From the NCBI RefSeq assembly GCF_001605725.1, contig NZ_CP011530.1:4650001-4714000 (forward strand): a DNA stretch of 64,000 bases. Reading direction: 5' to 3'. Below, in pieces: positions 27,021 to 36,333 of the stretch (position 1 is its first letter; each line of letters opens with the position of its first letter). A program made the translations under genes and the position numbers. This DNA is from Mycobacteroides immunogenum (GTDB lineage: Bacteria; Actinomycetota; Actinomycetes; Mycobacteriales; Mycobacteriaceae). Under the pieces are notes generated by a model. That model made no database searches. It was not told the DNA's origin and saw only the letters and a list, made by a program, of their open reading frames with translations.

Positions 27021-29011
27021 GCGGCACCATGAAGGTCACGGCACCCGGCATGCTCACCACAGTCCAGGATTGGCCGGGACGCACCGGGTACTGGCAAGTG
27101 GGAGTGCCCCCGTCCGGCCCGATGGACGATCTCTCGTTCCGTTTGGGCAACCGTGCCGTCGGAAACTCCGAAGGGGCGCCAGGATTGGAGGCCACACTTG
27201 CCGGCCCCACTGTGCATTTCACCGACGCGACCCTGGTCTGCGTCACCGGGGCACCGGCACTGGTGACCGTGAACGGCCGCCCGGTCCCCCAGTGGCGCGC
27301 CGTCACCGTCCCCGCAGACGGCACTCTCGCCGTGGGCGCCGCAGCCGACACCGGGATGCGCATCTACATACTCATCGCCGGCGGCATCGAGGTCCCCCGG
27401 TTCCTGGGTAGCTCCGCTACCTTCACCCTCGGCGGATTCGGCGGCCCGGCGGGCCGTGCGCTGGCCGCCGGCGACGTCCTGACCTTGGGTGACTCCGTCG
27501 ACGCTGAACCGCAGTGCATTCCGGGCACCGCCCAACCGGCGATCGGCCACCACTGGGAGCTCGCCGTTACCGAGGGACCGCACGGCGCCCCCGACTTCTT
27601 CACCCGTAGCGACATCGACGAACTGTTGTCGACCGATTACGAGGTGCACTTCAACTCCGATCGCACCGGAGTGCGGCTCATCGGCCCCAAGCCGCAATGG
27701 GCGCGCACAGACGGCGGCGAGGCCGGCCTGCATCCGTCGAACATCCACGACAACGCGTACTCCATCGGGGCTCTCGACTTCACCGGGGACACCCCGATTC
27801 TGCTGGGCCCCGACGGCCCCAGCTTGGGCGGGTTTGTCTGCCCCGTCACGGTGGTCTCGGCCGATCGGTGGAAGCTGGGGCAATTGCGGGCGGGCGACAC
27901 TCTGCGCTTCGTCAAGATCGAAGCCTCGCGTAGCGCTTCGCTGCGCTCGATCGGTATCGATCGTCGGGGGCACTGGCCGTCGGTGTTCTCCACCCGGGGA
28001 GACGGCGATGACGGCGTGTTGGCCTATCGCCCGGCTCGCGACGACGCACCCGACATGACATACCGCCGTAGCGGCGACGACAACATCTTGGTCGAATACG
28101 GCGACATCACACTGGATTTGGCGCTACGTGCACGCGTACATGCGTTGCATCAGAGACTGGAGGACACGCACACCAAGGGAATCGTGGATCTGACGCCCGG
28201 CATTCGGTCGCTTCAGGTGCACTTCGATCCCGACCGGCTGCCGATGGGCAAGGTGCTGGGGCTGCTCGACGATATCGATGAGCATCTGCCCGCATCCGAT
28301 CAGCTGGTGGTACCGAGCCGCCGGGTGGCCATGCCGTTGTCCTGGGACGATCCCTCGGTCCGCGATGCCATGGAGCGCTACCGGCTCGGTGTGCGCGCGG
28401 ACGCCCCGTGGATGCCATGGAACATCGAATTCATCAGGCGTATCAATGGTTTGGACACCGTTGACGACGTCTATCGCACTGTCTACGACGCCTCATATCT
28501 GGTGCTCGGACTGGGTGATGTCTATTTGGGCGCTCCTGTCGCGACCCCCGTCGATCCGCGGCACCGGCTCGTCACCACCAAATACAACCCGGCCCGCACC
28601 TGGACACCGGAGAACGCGGTCGGGATCGGCGGGGCGTATCTATGCGTCTACGGCATGGAAGGTCCGGGTGGGTACCAGTTGGTGGGCCGCACGGTGCAGA
28701 TCTGGAACCACCGGCATCCCGCTAATGCGGGCGCATTCGAACCCGGTACACCCTGGCTGCTGCGCTTCTTCGATCAGATCAGCTGGTATCCGGTCAGCGC
28801 GGCAGAGCTCCTCGAGCTGCGGGATGAGCTTGCCACCGGGCGTGGCAGCGGCGGCGTCACGATCACCGAGGGTGAGTTCTCGATGGCGCAGTACTCCACA
28901 TTCCTTGCCCAAAATGCGACGTCAATAGCCGACTTCCGCAATCATCAACGCGCGGCATACGCGGCCGAACGCGAAGCATGGAGCACTGCGGACGAATTCG
29001 CCCGGGTGTAG
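27017..29011 (+). CDS. Urea carboxylase-like carboxyltransferase (KipA-KipI type) lacking BC and biotinyl domains
   Basis: The 664-residue protein begins with an AHS2/KipA domain (about 5-310: [29 protein letters not shown]), continues with an AHS1/KipI domain (about 315-540: LQVHFDP, then [17 protein letters not shown]) and ends with the C-terminal segment typical of urea carboxylases ([18 protein letters not shown] and ERE-A-W). A full urea or guanidine carboxylase also has an N-terminal ATP-grasp biotin carboxylase and a C-terminal M-K-M biotinyl domain; both are absent, and no gene for either lies in this operon. ATG 27017 overlaps the previous stop by 4 bp. It may work with a biotin carboxylase encoded elsewhere, or act like KipAI/PxpBC in 5-oxoproline metabolism. 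Confidence 0.85.
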   Translation: MSGTMKVTAPGMLTTVQDWPGRTGYWQVGVPPSGPMDDLSFRLGNRAVGNSEGAPGLEATLAGPTVHFTDATLVCVTGAPALVTVNGRPVPQWRAVTVPADGTLAVGAAADTGMRIYILIAGGIEVPRFLGSSATFTLGGFGGPAGRALAAGDVLTLGDSVDAEPQCIPGTAQPAIGHHWELAVTEGPHGAPDFFTRSDIDELLSTDYEVHFNSDRTGVRLIGPKPQWARTDGGEAGLHPSNIHDNAYSIGALDFTGDTPILLGPDGPSLGGFVCPVTVVSADRWKLGQLRAGDTLRFVKIEASRSASLRSIGIDRRGHWPSVFSTRGDGDDGVLAYRPARDDAPDMTYRRSGDDNILVEYGDITLDLALRARVHALHQRLEDTHTKGIVDLTPGIRSLQVHFDPDRLPMGKVLGLLDDIDEHLPASDQLVVPSRRVAMPLSWDDPSVRDAMERYRLGVRADAPWMPWNIEFIRRINGLDTVDDVYRTVYDASYLVLGLGDVYLGAPVATPVDPRHRLVTTKYNPARTWTPENAVGIGGAYLCVYGMEGPGGYQLVGRTVQIWNHRHPANAGAFEPGTPWLLRFFDQISWYPVSAAELLELRDELATGRGSGGVTITEGEFSMAQYSTFLAQNATSIADFRNHQRAAYAAEREAWSTADEFARV

Positions 29012-29015
29012 CAAG

Positions 29016-29060
29016 TGAGCGCCCCGAACCCCTCGTGCACGAATCCCGGGGCGTGTCACT
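29016..29060 (+). terminator. Terminator of the permease/carboxyltransferase operon
   Basis: A 7-bp GC stem (29020-29026 with 29047-29053), extended by GTGA and TCAC flanks, starts just after the operon's last stop and is followed by a short T-containing run. Confidence 0.65.
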
Positions 29061-29139
29061 TTGCTGTCCGAATTAATCATCCCACGGCTACCAGGGTCAA
29101 TACACTTAGATACGCAGTCTTTTTGCGCAACCAAAGGTA

Positions 29140-29856
29140 ATGACTTTGCCTAATGAATTTGGCGCCTTCATCAAGTCGGCGCGAGAGCGGCATGACATGA
29201 CCCAGCTGGGTCTCGCGCATGCCACGGGTTTCAGCCTGAGGTGGATACAGGGTGTGGAATCGGGTGTACCGCCAAGCGCCCGTGGGCTGCGGTCGCTGGC
29301 GGAAGCACTACAGCTGTCACAGTGGGAAAGCGGATACTTGCATCTGCTCGTGCACAAGCCACCACCGGTCCCCATCATGAGCGCCCCTCCGGCAGATATC
29401 TCCGACTACCTCGAGTCCGTCAACCCGAACCCGGCAGCTTTTCTCACGCCGGCATGGACGATCATCAATGCCAATTCGGAGTTCCTGAGGCTCTTCAAGG
29501 GACTGTGGATTTCACCGAATTTTCTGTACTGGCATTACATCGGGCGCCGAACCCCCGAGATCGTGCTCGACTGGCAGTCCTCATCGGACTGGCTGATCGC
29601 GTGGCTCCGCCTGAACATGGCAATCACCCCAGACGATCCGGACCTCATCGAGTCGATCGAGAAGCTGTTGAAGATCGACACCTTCGTCCATCAATGGGAG
29701 AACAACGTGATCCCGCCGGATCCTTCCGCCTGTCAATGGACGGTGTACGACATCGACAACGCCACGACATTGAGCATCGACATGCGGGTCTGGCGGGCCG
29801 GGCTGTCCTCCGGCATCATGCTGCTCGGCGCTATACGGGCAGTAACTCCCGCATGA
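29140..29856 (+). CDS. XRE-family regulator with MmyB-like ligand-binding domain
   Basis: The 238-residue protein has an N-terminal helix-turn-helix (about 5-65: FIKSARERHDMTQLGLAHATG, FSLRWIQGVESG) and a C-terminal domain of the MmyB-like type that follows the usual pattern: N-P-N-P-A-A-F-L-T-P-A-W-T-I-I-N-A-N near 100, W-H-Y-I-G near 132, and an end D-M-R-V-W. In actinobacteria these regulators often bind fatty-acyl ligands and control neighbouring genes. It overlaps the convergent hydrolase-fold gene by 26 bp. A role on either flank is unproven. Confidence 0.85.
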   Translation: MTLPNEFGAFIKSARERHDMTQLGLAHATGFSLRWIQGVESGVPPSARGLRSLAEALQLSQWESGYLHLLVHKPPPVPIMSAPPADISDYLESVNPNPAAFLTPAWTIINANSEFLRLFKGLWISPNFLYWHYIGRRTPEIVLDWQSSSDWLIAWLRLNMAITPDDPDLIESIEKLLKIDTFVHQWENNVIPPDPSACQWTVYDIDNATTLSIDMRVWRAGLSSGIMLLGAIRAVTPA

Positions 29857-30625
29857 GTCCCCGTACCAGATCCAGGGTTTGGGGATCCTGCACGATGCTC
29901 AGCGCCTGAAACTGCCGCTCGACAGTGCCAAAACGTTTGGGGCCACCCAGGTTTTCGTAGACGTTGTGTCCGTGCGCGAGCGGTATGTAGAACTCGCTGC
30001 TGCCGTGGACAACCACCGCCGGGCAGGTAACGCCGCCCAGGTTCTCGGTGACGCCCGGACGGCCGAGCCAGGCATCTGCCATCACCTGCACCTGTTGCCA
30101 ATCGGTGCCGCGCCATCTATCCATCAAATCCGCGGCGGCCTGCGATGATCCGGTCGCGGCCTGAGCGATGCGCGCAAACTCGGAAGCCTGCGGCCCGGAC
30201 TCCTTCCATTGCGCTAAACCGACACTCAGCGAGGCGATCTCGCCAGGGTCGGTGGGGTATGCGGTCGCACCGATAAGCAGTAGACCCACCACCCGCTCCG
30301 GTTCCAGCAATGCCGCATGCATAGCGATGGTGGCACTGAGCAACTCACCGGCGAAGATGGCTCGCTCGATTCCCAGCGCCGACGCCAAAGCCAACGCGTC
30401 CTTGGCGCACTCGGTGAGCGCGAACGGCCTGCCATCGAACCTCGTGTCACCGTGGCACCGCTGGTCGAAGGCCACTACGCGGTAGCCATCTGCCGCAAGC
30501 ACATTCGCCAGCGGGATCATGTGCACGGCGTCGAGGAACATCGGGTGAGACAGCAAGATCGGCGGTCCGTCACCGCCGCTGTCGGTGTAATGAAAGGACT
30601 GGCCGTTCACCGATACCGAAGGCAT
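29831..30625 (-). CDS. Alpha/beta-hydrolase fold protein with a degenerate active site
   Basis: The 264-residue protein has a clear alpha/beta-hydrolase framework: PPILLSHPMF (oxyanion strand), VVAFDQRCHGDTRFDG (usual D-Q-R-G-H-G), and a cap. At the nucleophile elbow, where G-x-S-x-G is expected, it reads FAGELLSATIA, so the Ser is replaced by Leu. The acid-bearing turn reads VVHGSSEFYIPLAHG instead of the usual H-G-x-x-D-x-x-V-P, and no G-H follows at the usual place of the catalytic His. It is probably a non-catalytic binder or a cofactor-free lyase/dioxygenase relative. Its start is 88 bp downstream of fadB2, beyond a large hairpin. Confidence 0.75.
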   Translation of the reverse strand: MPSVSVNGQSFHYTDSGGDGPPILLSHPMFLDAVHMIPLANVLAADGYRVVAFDQRCHGDTRFDGRPFALTECAKDALALASALGIERAIFAGELLSATIAMHAALLEPERVVGLLLIGATAYPTDPGEIASLSVGLAQWKESGPQASEFARIAQAATGSSQAAADLMDRWRGTDWQQVQVMADAWLGRPGVTENLGGVTCPAVVVHGSSEFYIPLAHGHNVYENLGGPKRFGTVERQFQALSIVQDPQTLDLVRGLMRELLPV

Positions 30626-30643
30626 ACGCCGACGCTACCGCCC

Positions 30644-30699
30644 GAGGGCATACCGTACGCACACAATCGGGCTGGGATCGGTGCGTGCGGTATGCCCTC
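30644..30699 (-). terminator. Long hairpin downstream of fadB2
   Basis: Arms 30644-30662 and 30681-30699 pair over 19 bp with one G-U position and an 18-nt loop, 14 bp after the fadB2 stop. No T-run follows, as is common for mycobacterial terminators. Confidence 0.65.
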
Positions 30700-30713
30700 G
30701 CACGGTGGGGTGG

Positions 30714-31583
30714 CTACTTGGCCTTGTACTCGTAGAACCCGGCGCCGGTCTTCTTGCCGAGACGCCCGGCCTCAACCATGCGGAGCAGCAGTGGCGGCGC
30801 CGCGTACAGCGGCTCCTTGTACTCGTCGTACATCGAGTCGGCGATGAGCTTCAGGGTGTCCAGGCCGACCAGATCGGATAGACGCAGCGGTCCCATCGGG
30901 TGCGACAGCCCCGCCACCACGGCCTTGTCGATATCTTCGACTGTGGCGAAACCGGATTCGGCCATCCGAATGGCGGCAAGTAGGTACGGCACCAGCAAGA
31001 AGTTGACCACGAAGCCTGAGCGGTCGGCGGCGCGCACAACCTGCTTGCCCAGCACCTCGCTCGCGAAGGTCTCGGTGCGCGCGGCCGCTTCTGGGGTGGT
31101 CACCAGCGTCGAGATCAGCTCGACGAGCGGCAGTACCGGTACCGGGTTGAAGAAGTGCAGGCCGAGCACCCGGCCCGGATTCTTAGTCGCCGCAGCGATT
31201 TTCATGATCGGGATGCTGGAGGTGTTCGACGCCAGCACCGCGTCGGGATCCGTGATCACCTCGTCGAGCTTGGCGAAAATCGAGGATTTGATGGCCTCAT
31301 CCTCGATGACGGCCTCGATGACCAGCTGACGATCGGAGAAGTCGGCCAGATCGGTGGTGAACTTCAAGTTCGCGACGGCAGCATCGCGCTCACGCTCGGT
31401 GATCTTGCCGGCTGACACACCGCGATCCAGCGACTTGGTGATCCGGTCGCGCCCCGCGGTGGTGAGCGCCTCGGTAGTCTCGAACACCAGCACGTCGACA
31501 CCGGCGCGTGCCGACACCTCGGCGATACCGGCGCCCATCTGCCCCGCGCCGATGACTCCTACGCGCGTGATTCCATCCGTCAT
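30714..31583 (-). CDS. fadB2: 3-Hydroxybutyryl-CoA dehydrogenase
   Basis: The 289-residue enzyme carries the NAD-binding VGVIGAGQMGAGIAEV (near 8-23), the ASNTSSIPI segment (near 118), the catalytic-loop LGLHFFNPVPVLPLVELI with His near 143, and the C-terminal AVVAGLSHPMGPLRLSDLVG dimerisation region. It oxidises 3-hydroxyacyl-CoA (C4 preferred) to acetoacetyl-CoA with NAD in short-chain fatty acid oxidation. The position beside icl matches M. tuberculosis, where both genes support growth on fatty acids. Two hairpins separate it from icl, and it probably has its own promoter within the 238-bp gap. Confidence 0.95.
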   Translation of the reverse strand: MTDGITRVGVIGAGQMGAGIAEVSARAGVDVLVFETTEALTTAGRDRITKSLDRGVSAGKITERERDAAVANLKFTTDLADFSDRQLVIEAVIEDEAIKSSIFAKLDEVITDPDAVLASNTSSIPIMKIAAATKNPGRVLGLHFFNPVPVLPLVELISTLVTTPEAAARTETFASEVLGKQVVRAADRSGFVVNFLLVPYLLAAIRMAESGFATVEDIDKAVVAGLSHPMGPLRLSDLVGLDTLKLIADSMYDEYKEPLYAAPPLLLRMVEAGRLGKKTGAGFYEYKAK

Positions 31584-31663
31584 CTTCGTGCAACTCCCTG
31601 AACATCGTTGTTAGTTTTGGTCGTATCTGATGGTCTTCGCGCAAGCGGCTCATCCATCCAGCA

Positions 31664-31703
31664 CACAGGCCCCGCCCAACGGGATACGTGGGCGGGGCCT
31701 GTG
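31664..31703 (-). terminator. GC-rich hairpin between icl and fadB2
   Basis: Perfect 15-bp arms (31664-31678 and 31689-31703) with a 10-nt loop. It lies 118 bp after the icl stop and 80 bp upstream of fadB2. There is no T-run. It probably ends the icl transcript or acts in both directions. Confidence 0.6.
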
Positions 31704-31745
31704 CTGTCAACTCAGTGGGTCACACCGAGAGTCATTTCTTTCCGG

Positions 31746-31803
31746 CGAGTAGACGTAAAAGCTCGTGTCTCCCGGGTGTGTCGGGTGCATTTACGTCTAC
31801 TCG
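31746..31803. repeat. 14-bp perfect inverted repeat just downstream of icl
   Basis: CGAGTAGACGTAAA (31746-31759) and its exact complement (31790-31803), with a 30-nt loop, begin 18 bp after the icl stop. This could be a terminator or a transcript-stabilising 3' stem. Confidence 0.6.
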
Positions 31804-31821
31804 GCAAGGGAACCAGCGGGC

Positions 31822-33114
31822 TTAGTGGAACTGGCCCTCTTCGGTCGAGCCCTTGAGCGCTGCGGTCGAGGTGTTCGGGTCGACCGTGGTGGCGATCTTG
31901 TCGAAGTAACCGGCGCCAACCTCGCGCTGGTGCTTGGTGGCGGTGTAACCACGGGCCTCGGAAGCGAACTCGCGCTCCTGCAGGTCGACGTAGGCCGTCA
32001 TGCCCTCGCGGGCGTAGCCGTAGGCCAGATCGAACATCGAGTAGTTCAGGGCGTGGAAGCCGGCCAGGGTGATGAACTGGAACTTGAAGCCCATGGCACC
32101 CAGTTCCTTCTGGAACTTGGCGATGGTCGAGTCGTCCAGGTGCTGCTTCCAGTTGAAGGACGGGCTGCAGTTGTAGGACAGCAGCTGGTCCGGGAAGTCA
32201 GCCTTGACGGCCTCGGCGAACTTGCGGGCAACCTCGAGATCCGGCACACCGGTCTCCATCCAGATGAGGTCGGCGTAGGGAGCGTAGGCCTTGGCACGCG
32301 CGATACAGGGCTCGATGCCCTTCTGCACGTTGTAGAAGCCCTCGGAGGTGCGCTCGCCGGTGACGAACGGCTTGTCGCGCTCGTCCACATCGGAGGTGAT
32401 GAGGGTGGCGGCCTCGGCGTCGGTGCGGGCGATGACGACCGTCGGGGTGTTGGCGACGTCCGCGGCCAGGCGAGCGGAGGTCAGGGTGCGGATGTGCTGC
32501 TGGGTGGGGATCAGCACCTTGCCACCGAGGTGGCCGCACTTCTTCTCCGAGGCCAGCTGGTCCTCCCAGTGGGTGCCGGCGGCACCCGCGGCGATCATGG
32601 CCTTCTGCAGCTCGTAGACGTTCAGCGCGCCACCGAAGCCGGCCTCACCGTCGGCGACGATCGGCACGAGCCAGTTGTCGACGCTGGTGTCACCCTCGAC
32701 GCGAGCGATCTCGTCGGCGCGCAGCAGGGCGTTGTTGATGCGGCGAACCACGGCCGGCACCGAGTTGGCCGGGTACAGGCTCTGGTCCGGGTAGGTGTGG
32801 CCGGAGAGGTTGGCGTCACCGGCAACCTGCCAACCGGACAGGTAGATGGCCTTGAGGCCGGCGCGAACCTGCTGAACGGCCATGTTGCCGGTCAGGGCGC
32901 CCAGCGCGTTGATGTACGAGTCGTCACCCTTGGTGACGGCGTCCCACAAGATCTCGGCGCCGCGGGTGGCCAGGGTGTTGGCCTCGACGACGCTACCCTG
33001 CAGCTCCTCGACCTGGGCGGCGGTGTAGTCGCGGGTGATGCCCTTCCAGCGGGGGTTGGTGTCCCAGTCCTGCTGGATTTCGGCCGCTGTGCGCGGCTTG
33101 CCGACATTCGACAT
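31822..33114 (-). CDS. icl: Isocitrate lyase
   Basis: The 430-residue enzyme splits isocitrate into succinate and glyoxylate, the first step of the glyoxylate shunt, and in mycobacteria also cleaves 2-methylisocitrate. The catalytic loop K-K-C-G-H is at about 190-194, and the metal-binding [13 protein letters not shown] lies near 148. The length is that of the short prokaryotic Icl1 type. ATG 33114 follows GAGGAGC at good spacing. A direct repeat upstream (33285-33300) resembles a RamB site, and neighbouring fadB2 fits joint use during growth on lipids and acetate. Confidence 0.97.
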   Translation of the reverse strand: MSNVGKPRTAAEIQQDWDTNPRWKGITRDYTAAQVEELQGSVVEANTLATRGAEILWDAVTKGDDSYINALGALTGNMAVQQVRAGLKAIYLSGWQVAGDANLSGHTYPDQSLYPANSVPAVVRRINNALLRADEIARVEGDTSVDNWLVPIVADGEAGFGGALNVYELQKAMIAAGAAGTHWEDQLASEKKCGHLGGKVLIPTQQHIRTLTSARLAADVANTPTVVIARTDAEAATLITSDVDERDKPFVTGERTSEGFYNVQKGIEPCIARAKAYAPYADLIWMETGVPDLEVARKFAEAVKADFPDQLLSYNCSPSFNWKQHLDDSTIAKFQKELGAMGFKFQFITLAGFHALNYSMFDLAYGYAREGMTAYVDLQEREFASEARGYTATKHQREVGAGYFDKIATTVDPNTSTAALKGSTEEGQFH

Positions 33115-33284
33115 TGGTGCTCCTCTGTTACTTGCCCTGACGTTTGGCTGTCCGATTTTCTGCCACGGACAGATTGTTAACGCTCAGGCACGTTCACTGC
33201 GTTGACTGTTACGACGATGTCACAGACCATATGCGCAGGTCCACCCGTTCCCGCTGCCAATTTTCGCTAGGCATTGACAGTCTT

Positions 33285-33300
33285 TTGCGAACCTTGCGAA
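33285..33300. promoter_or_regulatory. Candidate RamB-type site upstream of icl
   Basis: The direct repeat TTGCGAACCTTGCGAA lies 171-186 bp upstream of the icl start, in the 283-bp region shared with the 3' end of the thioesterase gene. RamB, which controls icl in corynebacteria and mycobacteria, binds sequences with an A/T-rich AAAGTTTGCAAA-like core, so the match is only partial. Confidence 0.35.
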
Positions 33301-33397
33301 GCGGCTAATCGTACGCCCGTACTGTTGCTACCGGCCGGTAACCAACAATCCCCTGTTCAGAACGCTCATACTGTTAAACGACCGACACCGTGTCTAG

Positions 33398-34198
33398 TTA
33401 TCGAGCGAAGATCGAGGCGAGGGCCTTCACTTCGTTGCCAACGACATATGTGAGCGTCGTTACACTGCGGCCGGAGACGCCTAACTCGGTTCCGTCCTCA
33501 TAGACGTTCGTGATGATCTCGAGCTTGTCCCCCAGCGAAACCGCGGAGTCATGCTCAAGGCTTACCCGGAATGGCGCGGTCCGGCTCTCGGGCTCCCGGG
33601 AGAGGTGATCCTCCACGATGCTCCAGTACACGGAGTTGTTCATGTGATCGAACAGATCCATATCGGTATAGCGCACCGGGAACTCCCGGATATCTGTCGC
33701 GGTCTCGCGGCTCCCGGGCTTGTTATAGGGCTTCCACCGCAGCCGATCGACGTCGGTCGTCGACGCGACGGTGGCAAGGAAGTCGTCGTCGATGCGCGCC
33801 GGACCCTGCGTCTCGCGGCTGACGTGAAGCCAGAACGCCTCGGATTCGACGAGCCCGCCGTCCCGGCCGTCCAGTCGCACCCGCATCTGGCACCACCGAT
33901 TGGAGGTTGCCGAACACCACCGGCGCAACCACAGTCCCTCCTTGAAATCGATCGGCTTGATGACGTCGATCATGGTGCGGCGCACGATCCACAACGGGTG
34001 GGTCTCCTCCGCCTCAACTCCGCGCAGGTGATCCTGGCCGATGTCCTGGATGTGCCGGGCAGCCCCGTCCAGCCGCAGCCGCCCACCGGAATCGACATCG
34101 GCCATCCGCACCGGCCACCGGCCCTCGTAGACGTGGGGATGCGCGTGGGGCACGGGCATCATGTCCTTGTCGAGGCCGGTGCTCGGTTCGGTGCTCAC
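33398..34198 (-). CDS. Acyl-ACP thioesterase (FatA/FatB-like hotdog enzyme)
   Basis: The 266-residue protein contains two hotdog domains. The first begins with VYEGRWPVRMADVDSGGRL and RHIQDIGQDHL; the second has FPVRYTDMDLFDHMNNSVYW, with the N-N and Y residues typical of the thioesterase active face. These enzymes release fatty acids from acyl carrier protein or a related acyl thioester. In M. tuberculosis the same gene is adjacent to icl (Rv0466, from memory). The start is GTG 34198; an internal M-M-P-V-P at about residue 13 is possible. A low-complexity G/C tract begins 58 bp upstream. Confidence 0.83.
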   Translation of the reverse strand: MSTEPSTGLDKDMMPVPHAHPHVYEGRWPVRMADVDSGGRLRLDGAARHIQDIGQDHLRGVEAEETHPLWIVRRTMIDVIKPIDFKEGLWLRRWCSATSNRWCQMRVRLDGRDGGLVESEAFWLHVSRETQGPARIDDDFLATVASTTDVDRLRWKPYNKPGSRETATDIREFPVRYTDMDLFDHMNNSVYWSIVEDHLSREPESRTAPFRVSLEHDSAVSLGDKLEIITNVYEDGTELGVSGRSVTTLTYVVGNEVKALASIFAR

Positions 34199-34255
34199 GC
34201 CCCGATCATCACATACCCACCGGCTACCCCACCTGACCGCTCATGCCGAAACGGC

Positions 34256-34350
<95 letters not shown>

Positions 34351-34360
34351 GCCGCCGCCA

Positions 34361-35959
34361 CTACAGCCGTCCGGCGGTGAAGTCCGACAACAGCTGCGGC
34401 ACAGCCGAATCGAACCCGGACACATCCAACTGCCGCGGATCTGCCGGGTCCGCGATCGTGTTACGAGCGCCCGTCATCGCGACGACCACCAGACGGGTAT
34501 CGAGCCCCATCCGCTGCCGATACTCGGCGAGCGCCTGGTGCGGATGAATGTCGCCGTACCAGGTCTCGTTATCTGTGTAGATGTGAATCGCGTCGAACTC
34601 CAGGCGGTTCTTCAGCGCCCACACCATCGGCAGCGCGCAGTCGGTGCCACCCATCGGCAGCGCGGCCGTGTACCGGCAGACATCGTCGAGCCGGCGCCGT
34701 GCAGTGATGTCGAGCCGCTGGACGGCCGGCTTGCGCCAATCCGCACCTGCGGTGAAACCGATTGCCTGATAATCGCTTTCGATGCTCGCGGACACCAGCG
34801 CCAGGGCCGCCGACGCCTCCCGGCAGCTCAGCGGCAGCCCCGAGATCCGGCAGTCCATCGACCCCGAGATGTCCAGTGCCAGCAGCACACGTCCACCGGA
34901 CGGCTCGACCGCACCGTATGCGGCGTAGAACGCCGCGTCCAGCGCATCGATGATCCGGGGCTCCGGAGTCCAGGTGCTCGCACCGCGGTCCGAACGCCCC
35001 GAGGCATAGGTGCGTGCGGCCAGCAGGACGTTCACCGGGTGCACCCGGCCCTTACGCAGCCGGGCGCCATCCTGCAGCTGCGCGCCCACTGCCGCACCGG
35101 CAGAACCCGACAACAGACCCAGCCGGGTCAGGCGCGGCAGCTGACGCATGAGCGCCGTCTGCGGAACACCCTTGTCCAGCAAGGCCTCCCAAACCTCCGC
35201 GACGTTGAGCGCGGCATCGGGCAGCATCTCCCAGGACAGCCCGTTACCACGCCCGACGATCTGCGCCCATTGCCCGGGTGTGGTGGCCGACTGCGCGTCC
35301 AGGAAGTCCTGCACGACGGCGGGCAACTCGGCCGCGCCGGTGCCCCGGACCACGAACTCGAACAACGCCCGCCGATCGGCCGCCGTGGCCTTGGGGTGAG
35401 CCAAGCGCAACAGGTCGCGGTGCGTCCATCCATCCCGCTGCCGATACTTGACCACTTGGTAACCCAGTTGATCGACCGGCTTGTCCAGGTACCAGCTGCC
35501 GACCGACCGCCTCAGCGCCGGACCCCAGCCGCGGAACTGCTCGACATAGTTCGCGAACTGGAACAGGTGCGTCCCGGTACGCGCCACCCTGGGCAGGGCG
35601 GCGCATGCCGCGCGACGGCCGTCGACGTCCTCGCAGGACGCCGCGATGGCCAGCGCGAACAGTGCCGGGTTCGGCTTGGGCGCACAGCCCGCCTCGGAGA
35701 TCTCGACGATCCGCCGCACCAGGCCGATCGGATCCGTTGCGGCAGCGCGGAAGACCACATCGGCGGCCTCACGAGTAAGCGCCTCCGCCGAGGTGTAGTA
35801 CGTCCCGCCCGATGTCCCGAGAGTGAGAAACCGGTGCAGCTGGGCATCCTCGGCCGTGGCATACGTGTATCCGCCGGCCGAGTTGGCGATCTGCCGTCCA
35901 TCGGCAGGCCGGGACTGCGGCGTGCGCCGCCTACTGATCCTGCGCAGTACATCCATCAT
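34361..35959 (-). CDS. rsr: Ro60/TROVE-domain Y RNA-binding protein
   Basis: The 532-residue protein has a TROVE domain (about 20-340) of helical HEAT-like repeats, including GTSGGTYYTSAEALTREA and the NPALFALAIAAS segment, and a C-terminal von Willebrand A domain (about 350-530) with an intact MIDAS: D-I-S-G-S near 365, Thr in GGTDC near 440 and Asp in YTDNE near 461. Bacterial Ro rings bind Y RNAs on their outer surface and single-stranded RNA ends in the central hole, and tether RNA to polynucleotide phosphorylase in RNA quality control and stress recovery. ATG 35959 follows GAAGGAGAGAG. Y-RNA-like genes lie directly upstream. The first 100 codons are duplicated in inverted orientation at 36601-36901. 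Confidence 0.95.
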   Translation of the reverse strand: MMDVLRRISRRRTPQSRPADGRQIANSAGGYTYATAEDAQLHRFLTLGTSGGTYYTSAEALTREAADVVFRAAATDPIGLVRRIVEISEAGCAPKPNPALFALAIAASCEDVDGRRAACAALPRVARTGTHLFQFANYVEQFRGWGPALRRSVGSWYLDKPVDQLGYQVVKYRQRDGWTHRDLLRLAHPKATAADRRALFEFVVRGTGAAELPAVVQDFLDAQSATTPGQWAQIVGRGNGLSWEMLPDAALNVAEVWEALLDKGVPQTALMRQLPRLTRLGLLSGSAGAAVGAQLQDGARLRKGRVHPVNVLLAARTYASGRSDRGASTWTPEPRIIDALDAAFYAAYGAVEPSGGRVLLALDISGSMDCRISGLPLSCREASAALALVSASIESDYQAIGFTAGADWRKPAVQRLDITARRRLDDVCRYTAALPMGGTDCALPMVWALKNRLEFDAIHIYTDNETWYGDIHPHQALAEYRQRMGLDTRLVVVAMTGARNTIADPADPRQLDVSGFDSAVPQLLSDFTAGRL

Positions 35960-36062
35960 GGTGTTCTCTCTCCTTCCTCGGGTGGGGTGCGGGCGTGTAG
36001 GTAGTCACCGGATCTTGATCAGTGGGAGTGATAACCGGCGACTTCCGGCTCGCACCGTCGAC

Positions 36063-36162
36063 CAGCAGGTGATGTGGGCATGTGAAGTTGCCGACCGGAT
36101 TCGGGATTCGAACCCAATAGCCAGTTGATAACCGGCCGACGTCCGGCCCACATCCCCCGCTG
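36063..36162 (-). ncRNA. Short Y-RNA-like RNA upstream of ro (left copy)
   Basis: The 100-nt segment closes with a 17-bp end helix, CAGCGGGGGATGTGGGC paired with GCCCACATCACCTGCTG (one G-U, one G-A). Inside lie GGGCCGGACGT, CGGTTA and a T-arm-like hairpin with the canonical TTCGAAT loop, then TCCGGTCGGCAACTTCACATG. The GGGCCGGA, CGGTTA and CGGTCGGCA blocks recur in the two longer RNAs, so they are probably the Ro-binding core. There is no D-arm. It ends 103 bp before the ro start, on the same strand, the usual place for a bacterial Y RNA. Confidence 0.75.
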
Positions 36163-36190
36163 ATCATGAAAATCGTTTGGCCGCTTGCAC

Positions 36191-36333
36191 GTGGCGCGGG
36201 CCGGAATGGATCGGTTACCTCAGGAGCGGGAAGCCCGGGTTGGAATCCCGGCGGGTCATTCGCATGGGCCCGTGGTGTAGCTGCCAGAGCACGCCCGCCA
36301 TCGTGTCGGTGCATGCGCACATGCCCGCGCCAC
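36191..36333 (+). ncRNA. Diverged YrlA-type Y RNA (left, plus-strand copy)
   Basis: The ends pair as GTGGCGCGGGC (36191-36201) with GCCCGCGCCAC (36323-36333). Inside are the shared CGGAATGGATCGGTTA block and a permuted tRNA-like module: T-arm with stem CCGGG/CCCGG and loop TTGGAAT, acceptor strands CGGGTC and GGCCCG joined by a short loop, then a D-arm GTGTAGCTGCCAGAGCAC. It is a homologue of the RNA at 37098-37238, but the T-loop has TTGG instead of TTCG. The 3' closing strand is present twice in tandem, so the RNA could also end at 36368. Confidence 0.65.
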
